Shown piece after piece: positions 1 to 10,993 of a DNA stretch of 64,000 bases. Position 1 is the stretch's first letter; each line of letters begins with the position of its first letter. This DNA comes from Lotus japonicus. Taxonomy: Eukaryota; Streptophyta; Magnoliopsida; Fabales; Fabaceae. The stretch is taken from NCBI RefSeq assembly GCF_012489685.1, contig NC_080044.1, forward strand, positions 62,420,732 through 62,484,731. The letters run 5' to 3'. A model generated the notes under the pieces. The model was given only the letters and a program-made list of their open reading frames with translations. It did not search any database and was not told the origin of the DNA. The position numbers were made by a program, and so were the translations under genes.

Positions 1-2149
1 GTTCTCCCTCAAATCTCCATCAATTTTAACGAACCAAGAGTCTATTTTGCTTAGAATTTCACCAGGAAGCTATTCGTGCAAGAATTTTGAAGTTTGGAGG
101 TATAGATTTCATTCTGCCATTGTTGCTGAGCTCCTCACCGGAAAAGCTTCACGGTGCTCATCGTTCTGGCCAAACCAGAGACCTTTTCAGCTACCCACCT
201 ATACCATTGAGTTCCTGGGAGTGAGAGGGAGCTTTTCCAATCGGTTTCCACCCTTAACTCCACCCTTCCGCCGGAGCGCCGCCGCCAGCCACCGTCTTCT
301 CCGGCGAGCTCACCGGAAAACTGCTCAGAACTTGGATTTTCTTGCATAGTTCGAATCCTTGTCTTCCATAGGTTCCATATACATATTTGGTTCGGAAAAA
401 TTAACTTGGTTTGATAAGGTTTTAAGAGGAGAGAAGGTATGCAACTTCCCGGCCTTATAACTCACTATTCTTAATGATTCGATGCAAAGTAAGAGTTGAC
501 TATGATTCATGGGAATAAAATGAACATTTAGAAAGAAACAGAATGAATTTTGGAGGTCTAGAACAAAAGTTATGAAATTTTAAGTTTAAGCTAAAATAGT
601 TAATTTTATAATTATTTTCTTATTTAATTGGTTAAGTCGCTTGAATTTAAAGGTGGCTCTGCCGCCGCATAAATATAAAGGCTGGCTCTGCCGCCGCATA
701 AATATAAAGGTGGCTCTGCCGCCGTATAAATATAAAGGCCGGCACTGCCGCCTCATTTAAAAACTAATGGTCGGCTCTGTCGCCTTATCAAAAATACATA
801 GTCAGCTATGCCGCCTTATTAAAAGTTATATAATGATGGTCGGCCTTGCCGCCTAATTATTTGATTTCTTACAAAATAAAAACAAATATTTGTTAAAAAA
901 AGAATTAAATATTAAATTATGAAGAATAACATGGAATTTTATAACTTTAAGGTGAAAAAATTGACTAAAATGCCTTACGATATTATTATTGCAGATAATT
1001 ATTAATTGGAGGATTTTTCCGAAGAAAGGTAAGGGGGGGAGAATGCTCAACTCATGAGGGAGTGTAGTGTAAATAAATAGGTGATGGACCTCCCTTGGGT
1101 CCCTATTTGTTTTATTGAAATATTTTAAACAGGATTTATTTCGGGGAATTGATTCAATAGGAGCCTCCGAATCTTTTCCTAAACATTTTTTTTTACGAGG
1201 CATCCCGATTTTTAAAGAAAATATTATTTGATCAATTCTCAGAATATTTCCAAGAGATTTCTAACGGCTTGCAGGTACTCTATGAAAAGGAAAGGTCAGT
1301 GGCCCCAACTGGACAGTCAAGGCCAGGCTGTGCCATTGGGTAACGCTGTGAGATCTAAGGGATACCTTTATGGTTGCGGTCCTTGGGGTGTGATTAGGTG
1401 GGACCTACCAACAGGTTGGAGATGAGCTTTGTCCCATCCGGAACCTAATCACACTGCAGGCCCCCTGATGATCGTCCCAGCCGAGCGGCTTCTCGGTGAC
1501 TTTCCTGGAGAATGTTGGGCCCACATCCTTGTCTAGAGACCGAAACTATTTCTAATTTGATTTCTAATGATTTATTTGATTATGCTATTACTTTTCACTT
1601 GATTTACTTGCTTATTTATTTTACACTATTTCTCTTGCTCGAGTGTGTTGGATTGCTTCTCACCCCTCTTGTTTTGGTTGGTTGTTCTAATTGAATAACT
1701 TAGGGACGGAGACCGAGGAGAAAGAACTAGAATGAAAAAGTGACCAAGGCAGGAAGAGCTGTAAATAGTTGTGAATATACGAGAGTGTTCGAGTAGAATA
1801 AAGACCAGCCGATGGAAGAAGACGTGTGCGACTGGACTCGTACTCTATCAGACTGTAAAATAAGTATGAAAGCAGTGGGTTTTTTGTAATTAAGTTTGTC
1901 AAAGTAATCGGGAAAGATTCAGAGGAGTCCATGTGAGACTCTGGGACGTCTTGTCTAAGGAAAGGAATTGCTTTTAATGACGCTTAGCGCGGCTAACTTT
2001 CCTGGAGACGTTCTCAGACTATCAATTGGACATCGATGAATTCTGACCCAAAGGTCTTGTACTTTTTTCAAAGTTCATCAATAAAAGTGTTGTTTTCTGG
2101 GGATATTCTTATTTTGTAGTTTAGGTAGGGTGTGAGTTTGGTCGTCACA
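1..2149 (+). repeat. 5' LTR of the gypsy element, 5'-truncated by the window
   Basis: It is nearly identical to 7203-9352. It ends in GTCGTCACA just before the primer binding site. It includes the GGCTCTGCCGCC minisatellite and the sequence duplicated at 10728-10993. Short open frames here (such as 47-349 and 1228-1425) recur in the 3' LTR and look non-coding. Confidence 0.93.
651..858 (+). repeat. GC-rich minisatellite inside the 5' LTR
   Basis: About seven diverged units of 26-35 bp each contain a core like GGCTCTGCCGCC followed by an AT-rich stretch such as TATAAATATAAAGG. The first three units are closest to each other and the later ones have drifted. The same array is in the 3' LTR at 7853-8061. 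Confidence 0.85.
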
Positions 2150-2153
2150 AGGG

Positions 2154-2165
2154 TGGTATCAGAGC
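2154..2165 (+). other. Primer binding site (initiator tRNA-Met type)
   Basis: TGGTATCAGAGC, four bases after the LTR end, is the standard plant LTR-retrotransposon primer binding site complementary to the 3' end of initiator tRNA-Met. It is repeated at 9357-9368 after the second LTR. Confidence 0.92.
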
Positions 2166-2290
2166 TGGTCTTTCTAGGCTAGGGTTAGGGTCTGACGTGC
2201 TTCTGAGAGTCTAGAGTCAAGGGCTTAGGTTATGAATAAGAATAAGTAAGGTTTAGACGGTTTTAACCTTAGGTTTGTTGCAGGTGAAGA

Positions 2291-5200
2291 ATGGCTGGTA
2301 GAGGTAGACCCGCAAACATTAACGCCGATCTTGCTGCCGCTCTAAATGGTCTAACTGAAGTTTTAAGGGCACAGGCACAGTTCATGCAAGGGGCTCATGC
2401 TGCTCCAGGAGGAGAACATCGTGGACTTGATAAATTTTTGAAACGGGACCCTCCAACTTTCAAAGGGGAGTACAATCCTGACGGAGCTTATAAATGGATG
2501 ACCCAAGTAGAAAAGACTCTCAACTCGATGAACTGCACCGATAATCAGAAGGTGAATTATGCCAGTTATCTGCTAGAGGGAGAAGCTGAAACCTGGTGGA
2601 CCCAGGCTAAACCAAGGATGATCCAAGCTAACCTGATGGCTTGGATAGAGTTTAAAAGAGTATTTCTGGAGAAATACTTCCCTGAAGACGTCAAGGCCCG
2701 AAAGGAAGTTGAATTTTTGGAGCTGAAACAGGGAAATATGACTATTGGGCAATATGCAGCTAAATTCGAGGAACTGGCTCAATTTCATCCCTCGTACCGC
2801 GATGCTGCAAATGAAAACTCCAAATGTATTAAGTTTGAAAACGGATTGAGGCCAGACATCAAAGCTGCCATTGGGTACCAGCAGATTCGAAATTTTTATA
2901 CGTTGGTGGGCAAATGCCGCATATTCGAGAATGACGATAAACAGAGAAAGGAGTACCTTAAAACCCTCGGCCCTCAGAAGAACTTTCGAGGAGGAATTGA
3001 TAAAAAGAAACCATTCCAGAAAGCCTTCCGATCGCAAAGTTCTTCTTCTAGTGAGAAAAACAAAATCCTGAGATACCAGCCGCAAAATCCTCCCCGATGT
3101 TATAATTGTGGAGGAAACCATTACCGGTATGAATGTCCTCACACCCAAGCCGTATGTTACCGGTGCAAACAGCCAGGGCATGTCAGTATAAATTGCCCAA
3201 ATCCTAAAGTGGAGTCTTCCAACAATGAACGTGGAGGAGCTGGCAATCGCAACAACAACAATAACAACAAAGGGAAGAAGGAGAACAACAAGGCGCCTGC
3301 CCGAGGACGCGTCTTCACTCTGACTGGAGCAGACCTAGAACCAACCGAAGATCTGATTCAAGGTACATGTTTTATGAATGGCATTCCTTTAGTTGTTTTG
3401 TATGATTCTGGTGCTACCCATTCTTTCATTGCTGTTGATCTCGTGAAACGATTGCGTTTGGCCACGCAATCCTTAGTTCGTAAACTCATAGTATCAACCC
3501 CTACTAGAGATACTGTGAGTACTACCTTCCTTTGTAAAGACTGTCCACTTGTAATTCAGGACAGAAATTTTGTGGTAAGCCTTGTTTGCTTACCACTGTC
3601 CCAAATCGACATAATCATGGGAATGGATTGGCTTTCGGCCAATCATGTCCTTCTGGATTGCCATCGTAAAATTATAATCTTCGGATCAGATCCCCCACAT
3701 GATGGCAGATTTATTTCTGCTAACAACATTAACACCTCGGTAAAGCAAGGCGAACAAGTCTATATGCTATTGTGCTCACTGGAAGGAGAGGCGGAACATC
3801 CGACGCAGCGCATACCTGTTGTGGAGGAGTTTCCGGATGTATTCCCTGATGACATTCCCGGATTACCTCCAGAGAGGGAAGTAGAGTTCGCTATTGACTT
3901 GATTCCTGGTACAGGGCCGATATCCATAACACCCTATAGGATGTCCCCTCTAGAGTTAGCTGAAGTAAAGAGGCAAATCGAGGAGTTGCTAGAAAAGCAA
4001 TTTATCCGCCCCAGTGTGTCACCATGGGGTGCACCAGTGTTGTTAGTAAAGAAGAAAGACGGCAGTATGAGGATGTGTGTTGATTACCGTCAACTAAACA
4101 AGGTGACAATAAGGAATCGGTATCCTCTCCCTAGGATAGATGACCTCCTAGATCAGTTGCAAGGAGCCTCGGTGTTCTCGAAGATCGATTTAAGATCGGG
4201 ATATCATCAAATTCGCGTAAAGGCGGAAGATATTCAGAAGACTGCTTTTCGCACACGATATGGTCATTATGAGTATTTAGTCATGCCTTTTGGAGTGACT
4301 AATGCTCCGGCCATATTCATGGACTACATGAATCGAATCTTCCACCCGTTCTTGGACAAGTTTGTCATTGTTTTTATCGATGACATACTTGTACATTCGA
4401 AAACAAAGGAGGAGCACGTGGAGCATCTCAGGGCTGTTCTTCAAATATTGAAGGAAAAGCAATTGTATGCCAAGCTATCTAAGTGTGAATTTTGTCTGGA
4501 TCGAGTTAATTTTCTTGGGCATGTGGTCACTGCTGAGGGAATCTCTGTTGATCCCTATAAAGTTGAAGCGGTGTTAAAGTGGGAAAGGCCCAAGACCATT
4601 ACAGAAATTAGGAGCTTCCTTGGTCTTGCTGGCTATTATCGGAAGTTCATCGAAGGATTTTCAAAACTGGCTTTGCCTTTGACTCGGCTTACTCGCAAAG
4701 GAGAACCTTTCGTGTGGACTACAAAATGCGAAGAAAGTTTTCAACAGTTAAAAACCAAGCTGACGACAGCCCCAGTGTTAACTATCCCTGATCCTAAACA
4801 AGACTTTGAAGTGTACTGTGACGCTTCTAAGCAGGGTCTGGGATGCGTGCTAATGCAACAAGGAAAAGTTGTGGCGTATGCTTCACGACAACTCCGACCT
4901 CATGAAGAAAACTACCTCACTCATGACTTGGAATTGGCAGCTATTGTGTTTGCCCTGAAGTTATGGCGACATTACTAGTATGGAGCCAAGTTCGTGGTAT
5001 ACAGTGACCATAAGAGTTTAAAATTTCTATTTAGCCAAAAGGAGATGAATATGAGACAACGAAGGTGGATGGATTTCTTGCAGGATTATGATTTTGACCT
5101 GCAATATTATCCTGGGAAAGCTAATTTGGTAGCTGATGCTTTGAGTCGCAAATTTCTTCACGTTTCAGCTATGATGATCAAGGAGCTGGAACTAATCGAA

Positions 5201-6691
5201 GAGTTCAGTAATCTGAATCTGGCGGTAGAAACTACCCCCACCATTTTAAAACTGGGAATGTTAAAATTTTCCAATGATTTTCTGGAGCAAATAAAGGGGG
5301 CACAACAAAATGATGAGTATCTCCAAAAACGAAAAGAGGCTGGCGCTGAGATTAGAGAAGATGCCACAGGAATTTTGCGACTCAACAACAGAATCTGTGT
5401 ACCCAATGATGCAACTTTAAGAAGGTTGATCTTGGATGAAGCACACAAGAGTAATCTGAGCATTCATCCAGGAACCAATAAGATGTACGCAGATCTAAAG
5501 AAAATGTTTTGGTGGCGAGGAATGAAGAAGGATGTGGCAAAATATGTAGCGGCTTGCCTGGTGTGCCAAAAAGCAAAAATTGAGCATCAGAAGCCTGTTG
5601 GGATGCTACAACCCCTAGAGATACCGGTATGGAAGTGGGATGCTATAGCCATGGATTTTGTATCCGGATTACCAAGAACTTCTTCTGGATACGACGCTAT
5701 ATGGGTAATTGTGGATCGATTGACAAAGTCAGCACACTTTTTACCCATCAAAGTTACCCATTCTCTGGAGAAGTTAACCCAGTTATATATAAAAGAAATA
5801 GTAAGATTACATGGAATCCCAACAACTATTGTCTCAGATCGAGATCCCAGATTCCTATCAAGATTCTGGGGAAGTTTACATCAAGCTTTGGGAACTCAAC
5901 TACGACTAAGCTCTGCTTATCATCCTCAAACTGATGGTCAGTCGGAAAGAACCATTCAGACTCTCGAGGATTTGCTGCGAGCTTGTGTACTAGAATACAA
6001 AGGGAGTTGGGATCAATACCTTCCTTTGATTGAATTCACTTATAATAACAGCTTTCACTCCAGTATCGGAATGGCACCGTATGAGGCGTTATACGGAAGA
6101 AAGTGTCGAACACCACTATGCTGGTTCGATGATGGAGACAAGCTGATGTTGGGACCGGAAGTGGTGCAAAGGATGACAGAGATAGTAAGAGACATACGAG
6201 AAAAGATGAGGACGTCTCAAGATCGAAAAAAGAGTTATTACGATCAAAGAAGGAAACCTCTGGAATTCCAAGAAGGAGACCATGTTTTCTTAAAGGTAAA
6301 CCCAACCACAGGAGTAGGTCGAGTATTGAAAGCCAGGAAGCTTACTCCAAAATTTATTGGGCCTTATCAAATTATAAAAAGGGTTGTCCCAGTCGCATAT
6401 CAGATCGCTTTGCCACCAGTACTATCAAATCTTCATAACGTATTCCACGTCTCTCAACTACGGAAATATGTACCTGACCCTTCTCATGTACTGGAACCGG
6501 AGACCATTCAGCTGAAGGATAATTTAACCTTTAGTGTGCCTCCAGTACAAATAGTGGACCGACGAATCAAACAACTCAGAGGAAAGGAAATTCCATTGGT
6601 CAAAGTAGCTTCGGGAACGGGTATGGAGGAAGAGGCCACTTGGGAATTGGAGGATCAAATGAAGAAAAGTCATCCGTTTCTCTTCAACTAG
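2291..6691 (+). pseudogene. gypsy gag-pol polyprotein, one premature stop
   Basis: A single polyprotein frame is split by one TAG at 4976-4978 into 895 and about 571 residues. In order: a retrotransposon gag domain (about residues 50-215); two zinc knuckles near residues 274-308, the second canonical CX2CX4HX4C; an aspartic protease with DSGATHSF (catalytic Asp about 372); reverse transcriptase with the catalytic pair in FIDD (Asp 697/698); RNase H starting at YCDASKQG; then after the stop the rest of RNase H, an HHCC integrase zinc finger (about 5440-5570), and an integrase core whose D, D, E lie near 5650, 5830 and 5945. The frame resumes in phase straight after the stop, so a single substitution is the simplest explanation. 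The start codon is chosen as the first ATG after the leader; the same start is conserved in the second copy at 9494. Confidence 0.93.
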
Positions 6692-6724
6692 GTATGAAAT
6701 TTCGAGGACGAAATTTTCTTTCTA

Positions 6725-6736
6725 GTGGGGGAGAAA
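6725..6736 (+). other. Polypurine tract
   Basis: GTGGGGGAGAAA lies directly before the 3' LTR start TGTAACGACC. It is the expected plus-strand priming site. Confidence 0.85.
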
Positions 6737-7023
6737 TGTAACGACCTAAATTTTTCCCTCAACAAGAAATAATAGGAGTATTTTAATTAAATAGTATTAT
6801 TATTATTATTATTATAAATAAATAACTAAATAAAATAAAAAATCAAAATCAAGTTCTAGAAAATTCAAAGGATAAGGATGAGAATAAAAAAAAATTCAGG
6901 AAGGACTAAACTGCAAACTGACTTAACTCTGAAGGACCAAAGTTAATAACCGACCTATTCTATAGCGACCTAACTGTAACATCAGAAATAGTTTTAATTC
7001 AAATTCAGGTCCCTGGCTTTGTC

Positions 7024-7031
7024 TATAAATA
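7024..7031 (+). promoter_or_regulatory. TATA box of the LTR promoter
   Basis: TATAAATA occurs about 290 bp into the LTR, followed by a C/A-rich stretch typical of a plant transcription start region. The assignment is by motif and position only. Confidence 0.55.
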
Positions 7032-7852
7032 CCACCACCGAGTTCAAGTTCAAACCAACTCAAACCAGAGCAACCCAAGCCTCCAAATCCTTGCTAAACC
7101 TTCCTCTCCGCCTCCTAAAGCCTTCCCTAACCTCTTCTCCGCCCAACAACCACCAGAGATAGCCCAACCGAGCTCAAGAAATTCCGAAACTTTGAGCTCT
7201 CGGTTCTCCCTCAAATCTCCATCAATTTTGTCGAACCAAGAGTCTATTTTGCTTAGAATTTCACCAGGAAGCTATTCGTGCAAGAATTTTGAAGTTTGGA
7301 GGTCTAGATTTCATTCTGCCATTGTTGCTGAGCTCCTCACCGGAAAAGCTTCACGGTGCTCATCGTTCTGGCCAAACCAGAGACCTTTTCAGCTACCCAC
7401 CTATACCATTGAGCTCCTGGGAGTGAGAGGGAGCTTTTCCAATCGGTTTCCACCCTTAACTCCACCCTTCCGCCGGAGCGCCGCCGCCAGCCACCGTCTT
7501 CTCCGGCGAGCTCACCGGAAAACTGCTCAGAACTTGGATTTTCTTGCATAGTTCGAATCCTTGTCTTCCATAGGTTCCATATACATATTTGGTTCGGAAA
7601 AATTAACTTGGTTTGATAAGGTTTTAAGAGGAGAGAAGGTATGCAACTTCCCGGCCTTATAACTCACTATTCTTAATGATTCGATGCAAAGTAAGAGTTG
7701 ACTATGATTCATGGGATTAAAATGAACATTTAGAAAGAAACAGAATGAATTTTGGAGGTCTAGAACAAAAGTTATGAAATTTTTAAGTTTAAGCTAAAAT
7801 AGTTAATTTTATAATTATTTTCTTATTTAATTGGTTAAGTCGCTTGAATTTA

Positions 7853-8061
7853 AAGGTGGCTCTGCCGCCGCATAAATATAAAGGCTGGCTCTGCCGCCGC
7901 ATAAATATAAAGGTGGCTCTGTCGCCGTATAAATATAAAGGCCGGCACTGCCGCCTCATTTAAAAACTAATGGTCGGCTCTGTCGCCTTATCAAAAATAC
8001 ATAGTCAGCTATGCCGCCTTATTTAAAGTTATATAATGATGGTCGGCCTTGCCGCCTAATT
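7853..8061 (+). repeat. GC-rich minisatellite inside the 3' LTR
   Basis: Same array as 651-858, with the unit number conserved and a few substitutions (for example one GCCGCC to GTCGCC). It lies downstream of the LTR TATA box and so would be in the transcript. Confidence 0.85.
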
Positions 8062-9356
8062 ATTTGATTTCTTACTAAATAAAAACGAATATTTGTTAAA
8101 AAAAAGAATTAAATATTAAATTATGAAGAATAACATGGAATTTTATAACTTTAAGGTGAAAAAATTGACTAAAATGCCTTACGATATTATTATTGCAGAT
8201 AATTATTAATTCGAGGATTTTTCCGAAGAAAGGTAAGGGGGGGAGAATGCTCAACTCATGAGGGAGTGTAGTGTAAATAAATAGGTGATGGACCTCCCTT
8301 GGGTCCCTATTTGTTTTATTGAAATATTTTAAACAGGATTTATTTCGGGGAATTGATTCGATAGGAGCCTCCGAATCTTTTCCTAAACATTTTTTTTACG
8401 AGGCATCCCGATTTTTAAAGAAAATATTATTTGATCAATTCTCAGAATATTTCCAAGAGATTTCTAACGGCTTGCAGGTACTCTATGAAAAGGAAAGGTC
8501 AGTGGCCCCAACTGGACAGTCAAGGCCAGGCTGTGCCATTGGGTAACGCTGTGAGATCTAAGGGATACCTTTATGGTTGCGGTCCTTGGGGTGTGATTAG
8601 GTGGGACCTACCAACAGGTTGGAGATGAGCTTTGTCCCATCCGGAACCTAATCACACTGCAGGCCCCCTGATGATCGTCCCAGCCGAGCGGCTTCTCGGT
8701 GACTTTCCTGGAGAATGTTGGGCCCACATCCTTGTCTAGAGACCGAAACTATTTCTAATTTGATTTCTAATGATTTATTTGATTATGCTATTACTTTTCA
8801 CTTGATTTACTTGCTTATTTATTTTACACTATTTCTCTTGCTCGAGTGTGTTGGATTGCTTCTCACCCCTCTTGTTTTGGTTGGTTGTTCTAATTGAATA
8901 ACTTAGGGACGGAGACCGAGGAGAAAGAACTAGAATGAAAAAGTGACCAAGGCAGGAAGAGCTGTAAATAGTTGTGAATATACGAGAGTGTTCGAGTAGA
9001 ATAAAGACCAGCCGATGGAAGAAGACGTGTGCGACTGGACTCGTACTCTATCAGACTGTAAAATAAGTATGAAAGCAGTGGGTTTTTTGTAATTAAGTTT
9101 GTCAAAGTAATCGGGAAAGATTCAGAGGAGTCCATGTGAGACTCTGGGACGTCTTGTCTAAGGAAAGGAATTGCTTTTAATGACGCTTAGCGCGGCTAAC
9201 TTTCCTGGAGACGTTCTCAGACTATCAATTGGACATCGATGAATTCTGACCCAAAGGTCTTGTACTTTTTTCAAAGTTCATCAATAAAAGTGTTGTTTTC
9301 TGGGGATATTCTTATTTTGTAGTTTAGGTAGGGTGTGAGTTTGGTCGTCACAAGGG

Positions 9357-9368
9357 TGGTATCAGAGC
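9357..9368 (+). other. Primer binding site of the second gypsy copy
   Basis: TGGTATCAGAGC with the same four-base spacing from the LTR end as at 2154. Confidence 0.9.
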
Positions 9369-9493
9369 TGGTCTTTCTAGGCTAGGGTTAGGGTCTGACG
9401 TGCTTCTGAGAGTCTAGAGTCAAGGGCTTAGGTTATGAATAAGAATAAGTAAGGTTTAGACGGTTTTAACCTTAGGTTTGTTGCAGGTGAAGA

Positions 9494-10831
9494 ATGGCTG
9501 GTAGAGGTAGACCCGCAAACATTAACGCCGATCTTGCTGCCGCTCTAAATGGTCTAACTGAAGTTTTAAGGGCACAGGCACAGTTCATGCAAGGGGCTCA
9601 TGCTGCTCCAGGAGGAGAACATCGTGGACTTGATAAATTTTTGAAACGGGACCCTCCAACTTTCAAAGGGGAGTACAATCCTGACGGAGCTTATAAATGG
9701 ATGACCCAAGTAGAAAAGACTCTCAACTCGATGAACTGCACCGATAATCAGAAGGTGAATTATGCCAGTTATCTGCTAGAGGGAGAAGCTGAAACCTGGT
9801 GGACCCAGGCTAAACCAAGGATGATCCAAGCTAACCTGATGACTTGGATAGAGTTTAAAAGAGTATTTATGGAGAAATACTTCCCTGAAGACGTCAAGGC
9901 CCGAAAGGAAGTTGAATTTTTGGAGCTGAAACAGGGAAATATGACTATTGGGCAATATGCAGCTAAATTTGAGGAACTGGCTCAATTTCATCCCTCGTAC
10001 CGCGATGCTGCAAATGAAAACTCCAAATGTATTAAGTTTGAAAACGGATTGAGGCCAGACATCAAAGCTGCCATTGGGTACCAGCAGATTCGAAATTTTT
10101 ATACGTTGGTGGACAAATGCTGCATATTCGAGAATGACGACAAACAGAGAAAGGAGTACCTTAAAACCCTCGGCCCTCAGAAGAACTTTCGAGGAGGAAT
10201 TGATAAAAAGAAACCATTTCAGAAAGCCTTCCGATCGCAAAGTTCTTCTTCTAGTGAGAAAAACAAAATCCTTCGATGTTATAATTGTGGAGGAAACCAT
10301 TACCGGTATGAATTTCCTCACACCCAAGCCATATGTTACCGGTGCAAACAGCTAGGGCATGTCAGTATAAATTGCCCAAATCCTAAAGTGGAGTCTTCCA
10401 ACAATGAACGTGGAGGAGCTGGCAATCGCAACAACAACAATAACAACAAAGGGAAGAAGGAGAACAACAAGGCGCCTGCCCGAGGACGCGTCTTCACTCT
10501 GACTGGAGCAGACCTAGAACCAACCGAAGATCAGATTCAAGGTACATGTTTTATGAATGGCATTCCTTTAGTTGTTTTGTATGATTCTGGTGCTACCCAT
10601 TCTTTCATTGTTGTTGATCTCGTGAAACGATTGCGTTTGGCCACGCAATCCTTAGTTCGTAAACTCATAGTATCAACCCCTACTGGAGATACTGTGAGTA
10701 CTACCTTCCTTTGTAAAGACTGTCCACTTGTAATTAAGTTTGTCAAAGTAATCGGGAAAGATTTAGAGGAGTCCATGCGAGACTCTGGGACGTCTTGTCT
10801 AAGGAAAGGAATGGCTTTTAATGACGCTTAG
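9494..10831 (+). pseudogene. Truncated gag-protease of the second gypsy copy
   Basis: It is nearly identical to the gag of the first copy as far as the protease region, including DSGATHSF. It then runs into LTR sequence at about 10728, so the last about 32 codons are LTR-derived. It has an 8-codon in-frame deletion just before the first zinc knuckle (next to a short CAAAATCCT repeat in the parent), and the last cysteine of that knuckle is Phe. The knuckle is therefore probably non-functional. Confidence 0.9.
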
Positions 10832-10993
10832 CGCGGCTAACTTTCCTGGAGACGTTCTCAGACTATCAATTGTACATCGATGAATTCTGACCCAAAGGTC
10901 TTGTACTTTTTTCAAAGTTCATCAATAAAAGTGTTGTTTTCTGGAGATATTCTTATTTTATAGTTTAGGTAGGGTGTGAGTTTGGTCGTCACA
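10728..10993 (+). repeat. Terminal fragment of a third gypsy LTR
   Basis: It matches the last about 265 bp of the LTR (1884-2149) with a few substitutions and ends in GTCGTCACA. The next five bases, TAAGG, should be the right-hand target-site duplication. Confidence 0.9.

Larger units (their letters stand above)
1..9352 (+). mobile_element. Ty3/gypsy LTR retrotransposon, near-complete (Tekay/Del-like chromovirus)
   Basis: The layout is 5' LTR (cut by the window edge), tRNA-Met-type primer binding site, gag-pol, polypurine tract and 3' LTR. The LTR ends are TGTAACGACC and GGTCGTCACA, an imperfect inverted pair. Bases 1-2149 match 7203-9352 almost base for base, so about 466 bp of the 5' LTR lie outside the window. 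The domain order is gag, CCHC, protease, RT, RNase H, integrase, which is the Ty3/gypsy order. The pol C-terminus (EEATWELEDQMKKSHPFLF) resembles the degenerate chromodomain tail of Del/Tekay elements; that lineage call is from family knowledge. High LTR identity implies recent insertion. One nonsense codon in pol makes it non-autonomous as read. The target duplication cannot be seen because the left edge is outside the window. Confidence 0.95.
6737..9352 (+). repeat. Complete LTR (2616 bp), shared by two gypsy copies
   Basis: It starts TGTAACGACC after the polypurine tract and ends GGTCGTCACA before a second primer binding site. It serves as 3' LTR of the upstream copy and 5' LTR of the deleted downstream copy. 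It includes a TATA box at 7024 and a minisatellite at 7853-8061. It differs from the 5' LTR by only scattered substitutions and 1-2 base indels. Confidence 0.93.
6737..10993 (+). mobile_element. Second gypsy copy: LTR-gag-partial LTR with pol deleted
   Basis: It reads complete LTR, primer binding site, gag and the start of protease, then jumps at 10728-10735 into the last about 265 bp of an LTR. The jump occurs at TTGTAATT, present both in the pol of the first copy (3549-3556) and in the LTR (1884-1891). This is what deletion by microhomology-mediated joining would leave. The copy retains no RT, RNase H or integrase and can only be a non-autonomous template. Confidence 0.9.

Noticed and set aside
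853..1694. Several 60-116 codon frames in the gypsy LTR
   Set aside because: They recur in the second LTR and have no family features; LTR sequence explains them.
2573..3181. A 202-codon open frame antisense to gag
   Set aside because: Shadow of the gag frame; conserved in copy 2 only because the DNA is nearly identical, and no recognisable domain.
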